Positions 1-7,952 of a stretch of DNA of 64,000 nt are shown piece by piece. Below the pieces are notes generated by a model, which was not told the DNA's origin, ran no database searches, and worked only from the letters and a program-made list of their open reading frames with translations. Numbering within the stretch: position 1 is the stretch's first letter; the number at the start of each line of letters is the position of its first letter. The stretch is from Lysobacteraceae bacterium NML07-0707 (GTDB lineage Bacteria > Pseudomonadota > Gammaproteobacteria > Xanthomonadales > Xanthomonadaceae). The position numbers and the translations under genes are program-made. The DNA lies in the NCBI GenBank assembly GCA_002798295.1, contig NWQT01000017.1, forward strand, positions 1 through 64,000. Direction: 5' to 3'.

Positions 1-195
1 CAATGTGCTGGAGTTGAAACAAGGACAAGACCGACACATTTGGGTGGTGTTTCAAGATATCCGATTGGATATAAAGATTTTTACGTAAATACAGGCAGGA
101 TTTATGGTTTTCTAATGTCTATCTTGGATGGCTATCCATTTGACTTGGCAGAGAAGCTAAGAGAGAAGGAGGTGGATAATGATTGCTGCAGATAA
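1..195 (+). CDS. unknown protein, C-terminal 64 residues only
   Basis: The frame is open from the first base and stops at a TAA at 193-195, so only the C-terminus is visible. It is hydrophilic, with a Tyr/Gly-rich stretch (HLGGVSRYPIGYKDFYVN) and a charged tail. I do not recognise the family. Base composition is AT-rich, unlike the 60-65% GC genes from 5.4 kb on, which suggests an accessory or transferred segment. Its stop overlaps the start of the next gene by 17 bases, so the two are probably co-transcribed. Confidence 0.5.
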   Translation, partial: QCAGVETRTRPTHLGGVSRYPIGYKDFYVNTGRIYGFLMSILDGYPFDLAEKLREKEVDNDCCR

Positions 196-496
196 AGTGG
201 TTAAATTTATTGGTGCAGTATGTGTTTTCATTTATTGGATGATTGCGATTTTTGCTGTTTTTATTTTTAAGCAAAAATATTCCATGCATGAGGTTACTAC
301 AAGCTTCTATTTTTCTGTTATGGAGTCAAACTTTTTATTGGTGTTTGGCTGGTTGAGCATTTTTTCATTTTTAATATTTATTTTAAATAAAATATTTGTA
401 AAAGCCAATGTCTTGGGATTTGTTATTTATTTTGCTTACTTTTTGATTGTATATTGCGAGTTTGCTGTTAATTCTGTTTGTCATTGCTTTTCTTGA
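179..496 (+). CDS. small hydrophobic membrane protein, unknown
   Basis: This encodes 105 residues with three hydrophobic segments (about residues 8-31, 46-68 and 74-95), so an inner-membrane protein is likely. GAGAAGGAGG lies just upstream of the ATG as a strong ribosome binding site. The gene overlaps the end of the preceding frame, as in an operon. It is AT-rich like the 3-4.8 kb gene and unlike the chromosome further on. I do not recognise a family. An accessory surface-polysaccharide or phage-related locus are both possible settings, but neither is shown. Confidence 0.5.
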   Translation: MIAADKVVKFIGAVCVFIYWMIAIFAVFIFKQKYSMHEVTTSFYFSVMESNFLLVFGWLSIFSFLIFILNKIFVKANVLGFVIYFAYFLIVYCEFAVNSVCHCFS

Positions 497-569
497 TATT
501 TTTTAAGTTTTGTTTTGGTTTTTTGTGAGGGCGCGTGATTTTTGCTAATGGACATCGTAGCCTTCCCCG

Positions 570-1060
570 TCAAGCAGACAGTTGTAAAGGAGAATTTGCC
601 CGTTCGCATTGTTGGCGAAAGACGCTCGGTGACAGGTTGCCGAGCGACTCATGCGGGCGTTCTTCGTTGTAGCTTTGCAGCCAAAGGTCGGTGATGTCAC
701 GCACCTGCTCAAGATCCTCGAACAGGTGCGCGTCCAGCACTTCGGTACGATAGGTTTTGTTGAATCGTTCAATGTAAGCGTTTTGGTTCGGCTTGCCTGG
801 CTGGATGTAGCGCAGTTCGACGTGATGCTTGCGACACCAGTCGACCAGGCTTTGTGCGGTGTATTCAGGGCCGTTGTCACAACGAATGGCCTTGGGCAGG
901 CCGCGCCATTCACGCAGTTGTTCCAAAGTGCGGATCACCCGTTCAGCCGGCAGACTGGTGTCTATCTCAATGGCCAGGGCTTCACGCACGCCTTCGTCCA
1001 GTACATTGAAGGTGCGGAAGCGGCGGCCACCGTAGAGCGTATCCGCCATGAAGTCCATCG
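570..1060 (-). pseudogene. IS3 transposase OrfB, C-terminal part (outer IS)
   Basis: This is the C-terminal part of an IS3-family DDE integrase core. It starts at MDFMADTLYGGRRFRTF and carries CDNGPEY, with the second catalytic Asp, and the HHVELRYIQPGKPNQN...ERFN block with the catalytic Glu. The N-terminal part lies beyond the inner element at 2278-2663. Joining the two across the ATCG duplication gives NTLWSMDFMAD in frame, so the gene was intact before the insertion. The element is now inactive unless the inner copy excises precisely. Confidence 0.85.
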
Positions 1061-1116
1061 TGTAATGACCCACTGATTTCCTGCTCAGGTGTTACCTTCA
1101 CTAGAGGAGACACCCA

Positions 1117-1431
1117 ATGAGTGCAGTAATGGACGAAGCAATCAAACGTTGGACAGCACGGCGCAAGTCGGCGCTGGTGCTTGAGATCATCCAGGGCAAG
1201 ACGACGGTGGCCGAGGCAAGTCGTCAATTTGACCTGACCCCGGCAGAGGTTGAGGCTTGGGTAGAGGACGGCAAGCGTGGCATGGAGAATGCCTTGCGCG
1301 CCAAGCCCGAGGACGTTCGCCAGCAGTACGAGCGCCAGCTCAAGGAATTGCAGGAAGCTTATGGCGAAGCCATGCTGGAGCTGCGCGCCCGAAAAAAGTT
1401 GCAATCCCTGCTGGGTACGGACGAGACCTGA
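1117..1431 (+). CDS. IS3-family transposase OrfA (inner IS)
   Basis: This 104-residue protein has an N-terminal helix-turn-helix (KSALVLEIIQGKTTVAEASRQF) followed by a charged helix that resembles the leucine-zipper region of IS3 OrfA proteins. AGAGGAG precedes the ATG. The sequence CGA AAA AAG contains the slippery heptamer A AAA AAG at 1392-1398. In IS3 elements this causes a -1 frameshift that yields the OrfAB transposase, and the orfB frame is indeed -1 relative to orfA. The OrfA stop TGA overlaps the ATG of orfB at 1431. Confidence 0.85.
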   Translation: MSAVMDEAIKRWTARRKSALVLEIIQGKTTVAEASRQFDLTPAEVEAWVEDGKRGMENALRAKPEDVRQQYERQLKELQEAYGEAMLELRARKKLQSLLGTDET

Positions 1432-2249
1432 TGGTCACGATCCAGCAGGGGCTTCGGGAAGATGGTTTTGAAGTGTCGATGGTCAAGCTGTGTCGCTGGT
1501 TCGGCGTGGCCAGGCGCAGTGTGTACTACCGGCCAACCCAGGCGGCACCGAAGGTCAATCCAGCTTTAGCCGAGCCGATCAAGGCACTGATTGAGGCCGA
1601 GCCCTCGTTCGGTTATCGCACCGTGGCCGGTTTGCTTGGGATGAACAAGAACACGGTGCAACGCATCTTCCAGCTCAAGGGCTGGCAGGTGCGCAAGCGT
1701 GCAGTGGGACGACGGCCACGTATCCAGGCGCTGCCTTCGGTCGCTACTGCCCCCGACCAGCGTTGGGCGACCGACCTGTGCCGGGTATGGGGAGGACGTG
1801 ATGGCTGGCTGACGTTGGCACTTGTTATCGATTGCCATACCCGGCAATGGCTGGGCTGGCATCTCTCACGCAGCGGCAAGGCCAGTACCGCGGTGGCGTC
1901 ATTGGAGCAGGCACTGATTGCCCGCTATGGCACGCTCGGGCGTGTGCCTGAGCCGTTTCTGCTGCGTTCGGACAACGGCCTGGTCTTCACCAGCCGCGAT
2001 TACACGCGGCTGGTTCGCAGCTACGGACTGCAGCAGGAATTCATCACCCCGCATTGCCCGCAGCAAAACGGCATGGTGGAACGCCTCATCCGCACCCTCA
2101 AAGAGCAATGCGTACACCGTCACCGCTTTGAGAGCCAGCAGCATGCCATGCGTGTGCTGGGCGACTGGATCCAGTTCTACAATCACCGACGCCCGCATCA
2201 GGCGCTCGGCATGAAAACACCCGCTCAAGCGTATGCTTTAGCAGCATGA
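1431..2249 (+). CDS. IS3-family transposase OrfB (inner IS)
   Basis: This DDE integrase is about 272 residues from the ATG at 1431. The frame is open back to 1257, in line with OrfAB fusion by frameshifting at 1392-1398. The N-terminal HTH_21-like region (CRWFGVARRSVYYRP) and the rve core are present: the first catalytic Asp in DQRWATDLCRVW, the second in LRSDNGLVFTS, and the Glu in QQNGMVERLIRTLKEQ. It ends with the usual YNHRRPHQALGMKTPAQAY tail. No damage is visible, so it is probably functional. Confidence 0.88.
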   Translation: MVTIQQGLREDGFEVSMVKLCRWFGVARRSVYYRPTQAAPKVNPALAEPIKALIEAEPSFGYRTVAGLLGMNKNTVQRIFQLKGWQVRKRAVGRRPRIQALPSVATAPDQRWATDLCRVWGGRDGWLTLALVIDCHTRQWLGWHLSRSGKASTAVASLEQALIARYGTLGRVPEPFLLRSDNGLVFTSRDYTRLVRSYGLQQEFITPHCPQQNGMVERLIRTLKEQCVHRHRFESQQHAMRVLGDWIQFYNHRRPHQALGMKTPAQAYALAA

Positions 2250-2277
2250 CCTGTGCAGAAAGTGGTGGGTCATTACA

Positions 2278-2663
2278 ATCGACCACAAGGTATTGGCTTG
2301 CATTGGCACCTCCAGTGTTTGTTTCTCCCGCATCGGCAGGCGCTTCTTCGTTCGGCGCGGCAGATTGAGTTTGAGTTGGCAGTACACCCGCCAGACCCGC
2401 TTGTGGTTCCAAAGGTAGCCATCCAGGCGCAGGCGCCGGAAGCGCTTCCAGAAGCCCCATCGCCCATGCCGTGCGACCAGCCCCTGCAATGCCTCAATGA
2501 CGTCGGTATCCCGTGTCTTTGTCGCCGTCACTGCTCGATACCACGAGGCCTTCGCCAGACCGCTGGCGCGGCACGCCCGTTGCACCGACACGCCATGCTC
2601 GACCACCAGAGCCTGCGCCAACTCGCGCCGCTCTAGCGGTCCCAGTGCTCCTTGCAATGACAT
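2278..2663 (-). pseudogene. IS3 transposase OrfB, N-terminal part (outer IS)
   Basis: This is the N-terminal portion of OrfB of the outer element, with the HTH_21 region (CRASGLAKASWYR) and a linker (WNHKRVWRVYCQLKLNLPRRTKKRLP). It runs to NTLWS, where the inner element interrupts it. The rest of the protein is at 570-1060. The reading frame opens inside orfA, as is usual in this family. Confidence 0.85.
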
Positions 2664-2907
2664 CCTTCAAGGCATGAATCTCCAGCGCCTGCTCAGCATA
2701 CAAGCGCTTGAGACGACTGTTTTCAGCCTCAAGCTCGCGCATACGCGCCAACTCCGCCACATCCATGCCGCCATAGCGGCTCTTCCATTTGTAGTACGTC
2801 GCCACGCTGATGCCGTGGCTACGCACCAGATCCTTGATGGGAATGCCTGCATCGCCCTCCTTCAGGATCCCCACAATCTGGGATTCAGTGAACTTGCTCT
2901 TGCGCAT
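2494..2907 (-). CDS. IS3 transposase OrfA (outer IS)
   Basis: It starts MRKSKFTESQIVGILKEGD, the characteristic opening of IS407-type OrfA. The HTH is KDLVRSHGISVATYYKWKS, followed by a heptad helix (ELARMRELEAENSRLKRLYA). The homologous part ends near residue 87 (HALKDVI). The frame then continues for about 50 residues of out-of-frame OrfB sequence. The OrfB frame opens at 2663, offset in a way that does not fit a simple -1 shift, so an indel may already have damaged this copy. Confidence 0.8.
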   Translation of the reverse strand: MRKSKFTESQIVGILKEGDAGIPIKDLVRSHGISVATYYKWKSRYGGMDVAELARMRELEAENSRLKRLYAEQALEIHALKDVIARSTGTARAARVGAGSGGRAWRVGATGVPRQRSGEGLVVSSSDGDKDTGYRRH

Positions 2908-3047
2908 CAGAACGCTCCTTCAGTCATCCTCATAGACTGCCAAAAGTTCTCCTTTAGAACTGTCTCAATTGAGGGGAAGGCTACGAGGAGTATACTTTAT
3001 GACCCACCTGCAGCTCATCGAAAATCATTCAAACAGTAACCAGCCTG

Positions 3048-4820
3048 CTAATTTCCTTCATAACCTACAAGGAACGCACCCAGAACACGTTTATCCGGAC
3101 TCCCGGGAACGACCTCTGGAACAGGATAAATCCTAAAGTAAATCGACCCTTGTTTTTTCCCAATATCCAGCTTAAATTCAGAAGATCCATGAATCAACAG
3201 ATGGCGCGCCAATTCGCTACCATCTGAATCTAAAACAAGCAGCTCTCTCTCAGCGAGATTCTCCGGGTGATAGAAATAAAGTGAAATACGCTCCAAGCAC
3301 CCAGCTGTCTTCAGCTCTGATTCGGCAGACATCCATCTGCCACCAGGCTCTTCAGCAAACCACCCTTTGCCAAAGGAAAAAGGAGATTCATCACAAGATA
3401 TGTTTCTTATCCCTGAAAATATTGAAAGGCGACGTTTTCTCTGAATATCAAATGCAGAGCGAACCGAATCCACATTATGCCCCTGAAAAATTGAAACCAC
3501 ATTAGCATCAACTTCACCAGCCAAGGCCGCCTGCCTCATGGCATCAAAGCTATATGCACGATAAGGCGCTTTTTGCCACTCATGAAACTGAGTAACCCCT
3601 TGCCCAACAAAAAATAATATGACGCACATACCCCAAAGAACCTGAACTAATCGCCAACCAGGCCCTTCTTCTTTACCCATCTTATTAAGAACCACCCAAG
3701 AAGCACCAATAAAAACGAGAACATAATCCATGAAGTATCTTGATGCCTGGGAAAGACTTGGGTCACTTGCCCCCCTAGAAATAGCAATAGAGAAAATACA
3801 ACCAATTCCGTAAACCATTATCACATAAGGAAAAAAAACTTCTCGCCTGTGATCAAGAACAGCTCTTATCAACAAAATAGAGCACAACAAAAAAAGAACC
3901 CCACCCCCAAAGTAGCAAAAATATTCTGGCACTCCGATACTTTGTGAAACCTCCACCCCCCAAAAAACGGAAAAAAATCCCAGCACAAAGGATTTTATAG
4001 AATTGAACATCCATCCATCCCCAGAGACACCATGCCCCCCAGAAGAAACGCCAACTCCATTACCCAGAAAAACATAGAGCGCAATTGATAAAATAATAAA
4101 TGCACCAGGAATCAAAGCCCGAAGAGGCCTGCCCCCACCTTTTCGAAAGAATAAGGCCAGCATAAAAACACAAGCCAGCACAAAAGCATAGGACCACCCC
4201 ATTCCAACCAGAAGAATGATAGGCAAAGAAAGAAGTCCTGCAAGCAACGGATAACCCAACCCTACACTTTCCTGCCTCAACGAAAAGGCCAAAAAAATAA
4301 AATAAGAAATAAAAATAATATTTTTTAAAAAAAGAGTCAAGCCAAAATCGAGAGTCATAACCTCGAACGAGGCAAGACTGTACATTGAAATCAATAAAAT
4401 CAAGAAAAAAAGCAAATCCCGGAGCCTCATCCGAATCTTGTCTTCACCCCCAAGCGTATAGACTATGGCGATCATGATAGCCGTTGCGCAAATGACCCAA
4501 CCACTGGCAAGATTGGCCAGCAGTATATCTAAATTGAAAATTTCCACATTTGAATTCAAAATAAATTGAGCTATCAAACCGCGATGAGCACCAGTCGCCC
4601 AAACATCTCGAATACTGATATTTCCTCGCTCCATCTCATCGTAGTATGTAATGAGACGAAGAGTGTCCATATAAGCAACATCCGGCGTCACGATACCAAC
4701 ATAACCGTGATGATAGAAAACACATACAGCAACGGAAAAAGCCAAAAACAGCAAAAGCGATGCAACAGGAGTCAATTTCCACCAGGCTCCGAGATCCGCC
4801 CCATGAGATCTAAAACTCAT
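3048..4820 (-). CDS. large polytopic membrane protein, possible surface-polysaccharide role
   Basis: About 590 residues from the ATG at 4820, which has GGAG upstream; an upstream ATG at 4865 lacks one. There are roughly eleven hydrophobic segments in the first 420 residues and then a soluble C-terminal domain of about 150 residues. A DVAYMDTLRLITYYDE motif follows the first membrane segment. This layout is seen in GT-C-type glycosyltransferases and in O-antigen or exopolysaccharide membrane proteins, but I recognise no signature. The gene is AT-rich against its chromosomal neighbours, and the outer IS lies just past its 3' end. Both suggest it was acquired horizontally. Confidence 0.7.
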   Translation of the reverse strand: MSFRSHGADLGAWWKLTPVASLLLFLAFSVAVCVFYHHGYVGIVTPDVAYMDTLRLITYYDEMERGNISIRDVWATGAHRGLIAQFILNSNVEIFNLDILLANLASGWVICATAIMIAIVYTLGGEDKIRMRLRDLLFFLILLISMYSLASFEVMTLDFGLTLFLKNIIFISYFIFLAFSLRQESVGLGYPLLAGLLSLPIILLVGMGWSYAFVLACVFMLALFFRKGGGRPLRALIPGAFIILSIALYVFLGNGVGVSSGGHGVSGDGWMFNSIKSFVLGFFSVFWGVEVSQSIGVPEYFCYFGGGVLFLLCSILLIRAVLDHRREVFFPYVIMVYGIGCIFSIAISRGASDPSLSQASRYFMDYVLVFIGASWVVLNKMGKEEGPGWRLVQVLWGMCVILFFVGQGVTQFHEWQKAPYRAYSFDAMRQAALAGEVDANVVSIFQGHNVDSVRSAFDIQRKRRLSIFSGIRNISCDESPFSFGKGWFAEEPGGRWMSAESELKTAGCLERISLYFYHPENLAERELLVLDSDGSELARHLLIHGSSEFKLDIGKKQGSIYFRIYPVPEVVPGSPDKRVLGAFLVGYEGN

Positions 4821-5410
4821 CAAGATTATCTCCACGAAATGCAAAACAAAATTAAAAAATACCAAAATCTGATAGAAAATTTCCTACAATAAAACCATGA
4901 CCCATATAGACCTGTTAAGATTTCTCTCTTGGAGCACCAAAAAACAAACCATCGAAAATCAAAAAATGAAAACAGACAACAGCCGATTCTTTACCAAATC
5001 CAACCTGCTCATTTTGTCTCCAATTATAAATGGAAGCACTCGGTCAACTTAACAGTCACATATTAACTCTGCAGTATATTCGGTTGAAGTTTGCAACATT
5101 TAAAGATTTTCAGATACTTACAGACATCTTCTTCAGGATGCTGTGCTCAGCAATTCATCGCCAACAGCGGAGCCAATTAACCAAAAATAGCCTATGCTTC
5201 CATGCGTTGTATTTGAGAGAGTTCCAATCATGGGGATAGGAGATCGCCACAAACAATGTCAATTCGACCAGTAACTAAAACCATCTGTATCCCCAAACTA
5301 CAATTTTTGAAAAATTTAAAAATAATATTCAACTAGCAAGCAATCAGCCTACTCAACGCGACACACATAGCCATGCTCTATAGATGGCAACAATCCAATC
5401 AATTAGAGAA
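4821..5410. other. AT-rich intergenic stretch, no gene seen
   Basis: About 590 bp of AT-rich DNA lies between the start of the membrane protein gene and the end of pckG. The longest open frame (5030-5239, plus strand) has no ribosome binding site and unlikely composition. The part next to 4820 must hold the promoter of the minus-strand gene, but I could not choose a clear -35/-10 pair. The change to higher GC at about 5.41 kb marks the edge of the accessory segment. Confidence 0.5.
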
Positions 5411-7165
5411 TCAGTTCAATTGTCCGCAAATACGCTGCTGTTCAGCCTTCAGTGCTTCAGGCATGCGCGGGCCGTATTCCTCAAGGTATTCGCCGATGCT
5501 GGCAAATTCTGCCGCCCAGCCTTGCCGGTCGTAGTCGAACAGCTTTTGCATGGCCTCATCATTCAGGGCAAGGCCGTCGAGGTTGATGTCGGCGGGATTG
5601 GGCAGGTGGCCGATCGGGGTTTCCTGGCTGCCCACGCTGCCAGCCACGCGCTTTAGCATCCACTCCAGCACGCGCATATTGTCGCCAAAGCCCGGCCACA
5701 GGAAGTCGCCGTCATCGCCCTTGCGGAACCAGTTGACGTGGAAGATTTTCGGCAACTTGGCGCCAGCCTTGTCGAACGACAGCCAGTGGGCAAAATAATC
5801 AGCAAAGTTGTAGCCGCAGAACGGCTTCATCGCCATCGGGTCGCGGCGCATCACACCCACGGCACCGGTGGCCGCTGCGGTGGTTTCCGAACCCATCGCC
5901 GCACCAATCAGCACGCCATGCGTCCAGTCACGGGCCTCGAACACCAGCGGCACCAGCGAGGCGCGACGCCCGCCAAAGACGATCGCGGAAATCGGCACCC
6001 CGGCCGGGGCTTCGGCTTCCGGCGCGTAACTGGGGCACTGTTTGGCGCTGACGGTAAAGCGCGAATTGGGGTGTGCAGCCGGTGTGCCAGCCTCGGCGTT
6101 GAACGGATTGCCCTTCCAGTCGGTAACCGGCACGCGCTTGTCCAGTCCCTCCCACCACGGCTGGTTGTCGTCAGTCACCGCCACATTGGTGAAGATGGTA
6201 TTGCGCTGGATCGAGGCCAGGGCATTGGGGTTGGACTTGGCCGAGGTGCCCGGCGCCACGCCAAAAAAGCCGGCCTCGGGGTTGATGGCATACAGGCGAC
6301 CATCGGCTCCGGGGCGCATCCAGCAGATGTCATCGCCAATGGTGGTGATTTTCCAGCCATCGCGGACATAGCCTTCGGGCGGAATCAGCATGGCGAGATT
6401 GGTCTTGCCGCAGGCGCTGGGGAAAGCCGCGGCGATGTAGTGCTTCTTACCCTGCGGGTTTTCGATGCCCAGAATCAGCATATGCTCGGCCAGCCAGCCT
6501 TCGCTGCGCGCCTGATGGCTGGCGATACGCAGGGCGTGGCACTTCTTGCCAAGCAGCGCATTGCCACCGTAGCCGGAGCCAAAGGACTGGATTTCCAGGG
6601 ACTCGGGGAAGTGCATGATGAAGCGCCGCTCCGGGTTCAAATCGCCGGTGGAGTGCAGCCCCTTGACGAACTGGCCTTCGCGCTCGATGCGTGCCAATGC
6701 CGCCTGCCCCATGCGGGTCATGATGCGCATATTCGCCACCACATAGGGCGAATCGGTGATTTCCACCCCGCAGCGCGACAGCGGCGAATCAATCGGCCCC
6801 ATGCAGTACGGCACCACATACAGGGTGCGGCCCTTCATGCAGCCGGTAAACAGCGCACGCATCTTGGCACGCGCCTCGTCCGGCGCCATCCAGTGATTAT
6901 TGGGGCCGGCATCGTCACGCTCTGTGGTGCATACAAAGGTCAGATGCTCCACGCGCGCCACATCGTCCGGATGCGAGCGGTGCAGATAACTGCCCGGGTG
7001 CGTGCTTTCGTTGAGTTTGAGCAAGCTGCCATCGGCCAGCATCTGCTCGATGAGTTTGGCGTTTTCAGCATCCGAGCCATCGCACCAGTGGATATGGTCG
7101 GGCTGGGTAAGCTCGGCGATTTCTTCAACCCATTGGTTCAGGGCGGGCAGTTGGCTGGTCATCAT
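5411..7165 (-). CDS. pckG: phosphoenolpyruvate carboxykinase (GTP)
   Basis: This cytosolic enzyme converts oxaloacetate and GTP to phosphoenolpyruvate, the first step of gluconeogenesis from TCA-cycle carbon. The 584 residues fit the GTP-type family. The P-loop is AAFPSACGKTNLAM (residues 247-259), followed by the TTIGDDICWM metal-binding region and FGGRR. Translation can start at either of two tandem ATGs (7165 or 7162). The TetR gene lies 26 bp upstream in the same direction, so the two may be co-transcribed. With fadE divergent from them, fatty-acid breakdown and gluconeogenesis would be under linked control. Confidence 0.96.
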   Translation of the reverse strand: MMTSQLPALNQWVEEIAELTQPDHIHWCDGSDAENAKLIEQMLADGSLLKLNESTHPGSYLHRSHPDDVARVEHLTFVCTTERDDAGPNNHWMAPDEARAKMRALFTGCMKGRTLYVVPYCMGPIDSPLSRCGVEITDSPYVVANMRIMTRMGQAALARIEREGQFVKGLHSTGDLNPERRFIMHFPESLEIQSFGSGYGGNALLGKKCHALRIASHQARSEGWLAEHMLILGIENPQGKKHYIAAAFPSACGKTNLAMLIPPEGYVRDGWKITTIGDDICWMRPGADGRLYAINPEAGFFGVAPGTSAKSNPNALASIQRNTIFTNVAVTDDNQPWWEGLDKRVPVTDWKGNPFNAEAGTPAAHPNSRFTVSAKQCPSYAPEAEAPAGVPISAIVFGGRRASLVPLVFEARDWTHGVLIGAAMGSETTAAATGAVGVMRRDPMAMKPFCGYNFADYFAHWLSFDKAGAKLPKIFHVNWFRKGDDGDFLWPGFGDNMRVLEWMLKRVAGSVGSQETPIGHLPNPADINLDGLALNDEAMQKLFDYDRQGWAAEFASIGEYLEEYGPRMPEALKAEQQRICGQLN

Positions 7166-7191
7166 ATGGCTCTCAAGGTTGGGCGGGGAAA

Positions 7192-7782
7192 TCAGGCGCG
7201 CTGCGGAATCAGCGTGGTCATCACATGGGCAACATAGTCTTCAAATTCTTCGCGCTGCATATCGCGCTGGCCCAGCTGCAGGTTGAGCTGCAAAAAGCCG
7301 ACATAGGCCGCATAAGCAAGGCGCGCGCGATGCTGGGCGGCGATGGTATCCAAGCCTGCCTGGCGGAAAGCCGCAGTCAGATAGTCCATGCGCCGTTTGG
7401 AAACCCGGCTTATCACCGGCTGCACTGCAGGATGATCCAGTGACTTCAGCAGCTCGCTGTAAATCACATGCGACTGCACTTCGTTGGCCACCAGTTTGAA
7501 TAGCGCCCCCAAACGCTCGGCGGGATTATCCAGCGCCTCCAGCGGGGCGAATACGACCGCCTGCTCATGCGTTTCCCAGCGCTCCAGCGCCGCCTGCAAC
7601 AGCGCATCACGGGAAGGGAAGTGCCAGTAAAAGCTGCCCTTGGTGACACCAAGGCGACGCGCAAGCGGCTCCACCGCGACCGCAGACACACCTTGTTCGG
7701 CGATTTGTTCCAGTGCGGCAGCAGCCCAGTCATCTGCACTCAGGCGGCCATTGCGCTCAGCTCTTGGCGATGTTTCATTCAT
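7192..7782 (-). CDS. TetR-family regulator, probable control of fadE and pckG
   Basis: This 196-residue protein has an N-terminal TetR DNA-binding domain (ALEQIAEQGVSAVAVEPLARRLGVTKGSFYWHF, about residues 23-56) and a helical ligand domain. It is divergent from fadE and runs into pckG 26 bp downstream. The intergenic region carries a perfect inverted repeat and related half-sites. The likely role is to sense acyl-CoA or a fatty acid and repress fadE, possibly with its own operon. The ligand is inferred from neighbours only. Confidence 0.85.
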   Translation of the reverse strand: MNETSPRAERNGRLSADDWAAAALEQIAEQGVSAVAVEPLARRLGVTKGSFYWHFPSRDALLQAALERWETHEQAVVFAPLEALDNPAERLGALFKLVANEVQSHVIYSELLKSLDHPAVQPVISRVSKRRMDYLTAAFRQAGLDTIAAQHRARLAYAAYVGFLQLNLQLGQRDMQREEFEDYVAHVMTTLIPQRA

Positions 7783-7794
7783 GTTTCAATTAAA

Positions 7795-7921
7795 CCATAC
7801 GCAAGGGAATAATCCGCGCCTATCGGGCATGGTTTTCATTCCCGCAGTGCAGCTTGACAGCGGGCAAAGTTGTCCATACCTTCGCGTATGGAAACGCGAT
7901 TTTGATTCACCTTTGCGTATT
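7795..7921. promoter_or_regulatory. divergent promoter region with repeated operator-like sites
   Basis: A perfect inverted repeat TCCATAC-N6-GTATGGA lies at 7873-7892. Related half-sites of the form CATACGC(A/G)AAGG occur at 7795-7807, at 7879-7891 (inverted) and, in a weaker match, at 7910-7921 (inverted). A good -35 for fadE, TTGACA, is at 7854-7859, which puts the -10 inside the palindrome. Binding there would block fadE. The 7795 copy lies just upstream of the tetR start, as autoregulation would need. Confidence 0.55.
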
Positions 7922-7952
7922 CATCTTGATAACTGCCCGCGCCGGAGTGTCC

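Larger units (their letters stand above)
1061..2277 (+). mobile_element. IS3-family element nested inside another IS3
   Basis: The element is 1217 bp with TGTAATGACCCAC inverted repeats at both ends, followed by similar bases (CTGCTCAGGTG against CTGCACAGGTC). It is flanked by a 4-bp direct repeat, ATCG at 1057-1060 and 2278-2281. The ends read TG...CA, as usual for the family. It carries orfA and orfB in overlapping frames. The matching ends, the intact frames and the perfect target duplication suggest a recent and possibly still mobile copy. Confidence 0.92.
555..2986 (-). mobile_element. IS3-family element (IS407-like), interrupted by a second IS
   Basis: The ends form imperfect inverted repeats of about 40 bp: the left end starts TCGTAGCCTTCCCC and the inverted right end starts the same, and both carry GACAGTT and AAAGGAGAA further in. 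The transposase is on the minus strand. Removing the inner element (1061-2277) and one 4-bp duplication leaves about 1.2 kb, the normal size for this group, and restores the reading frame. Exact outer ends and a target duplication could not be fixed by eye. Confidence 0.85.

Noticed and set aside
5030-5239. 69-residue frame in the AT-rich gap before pckG
   Set aside because: There is no ribosome binding site, the composition is non-coding, and no family is recognised.
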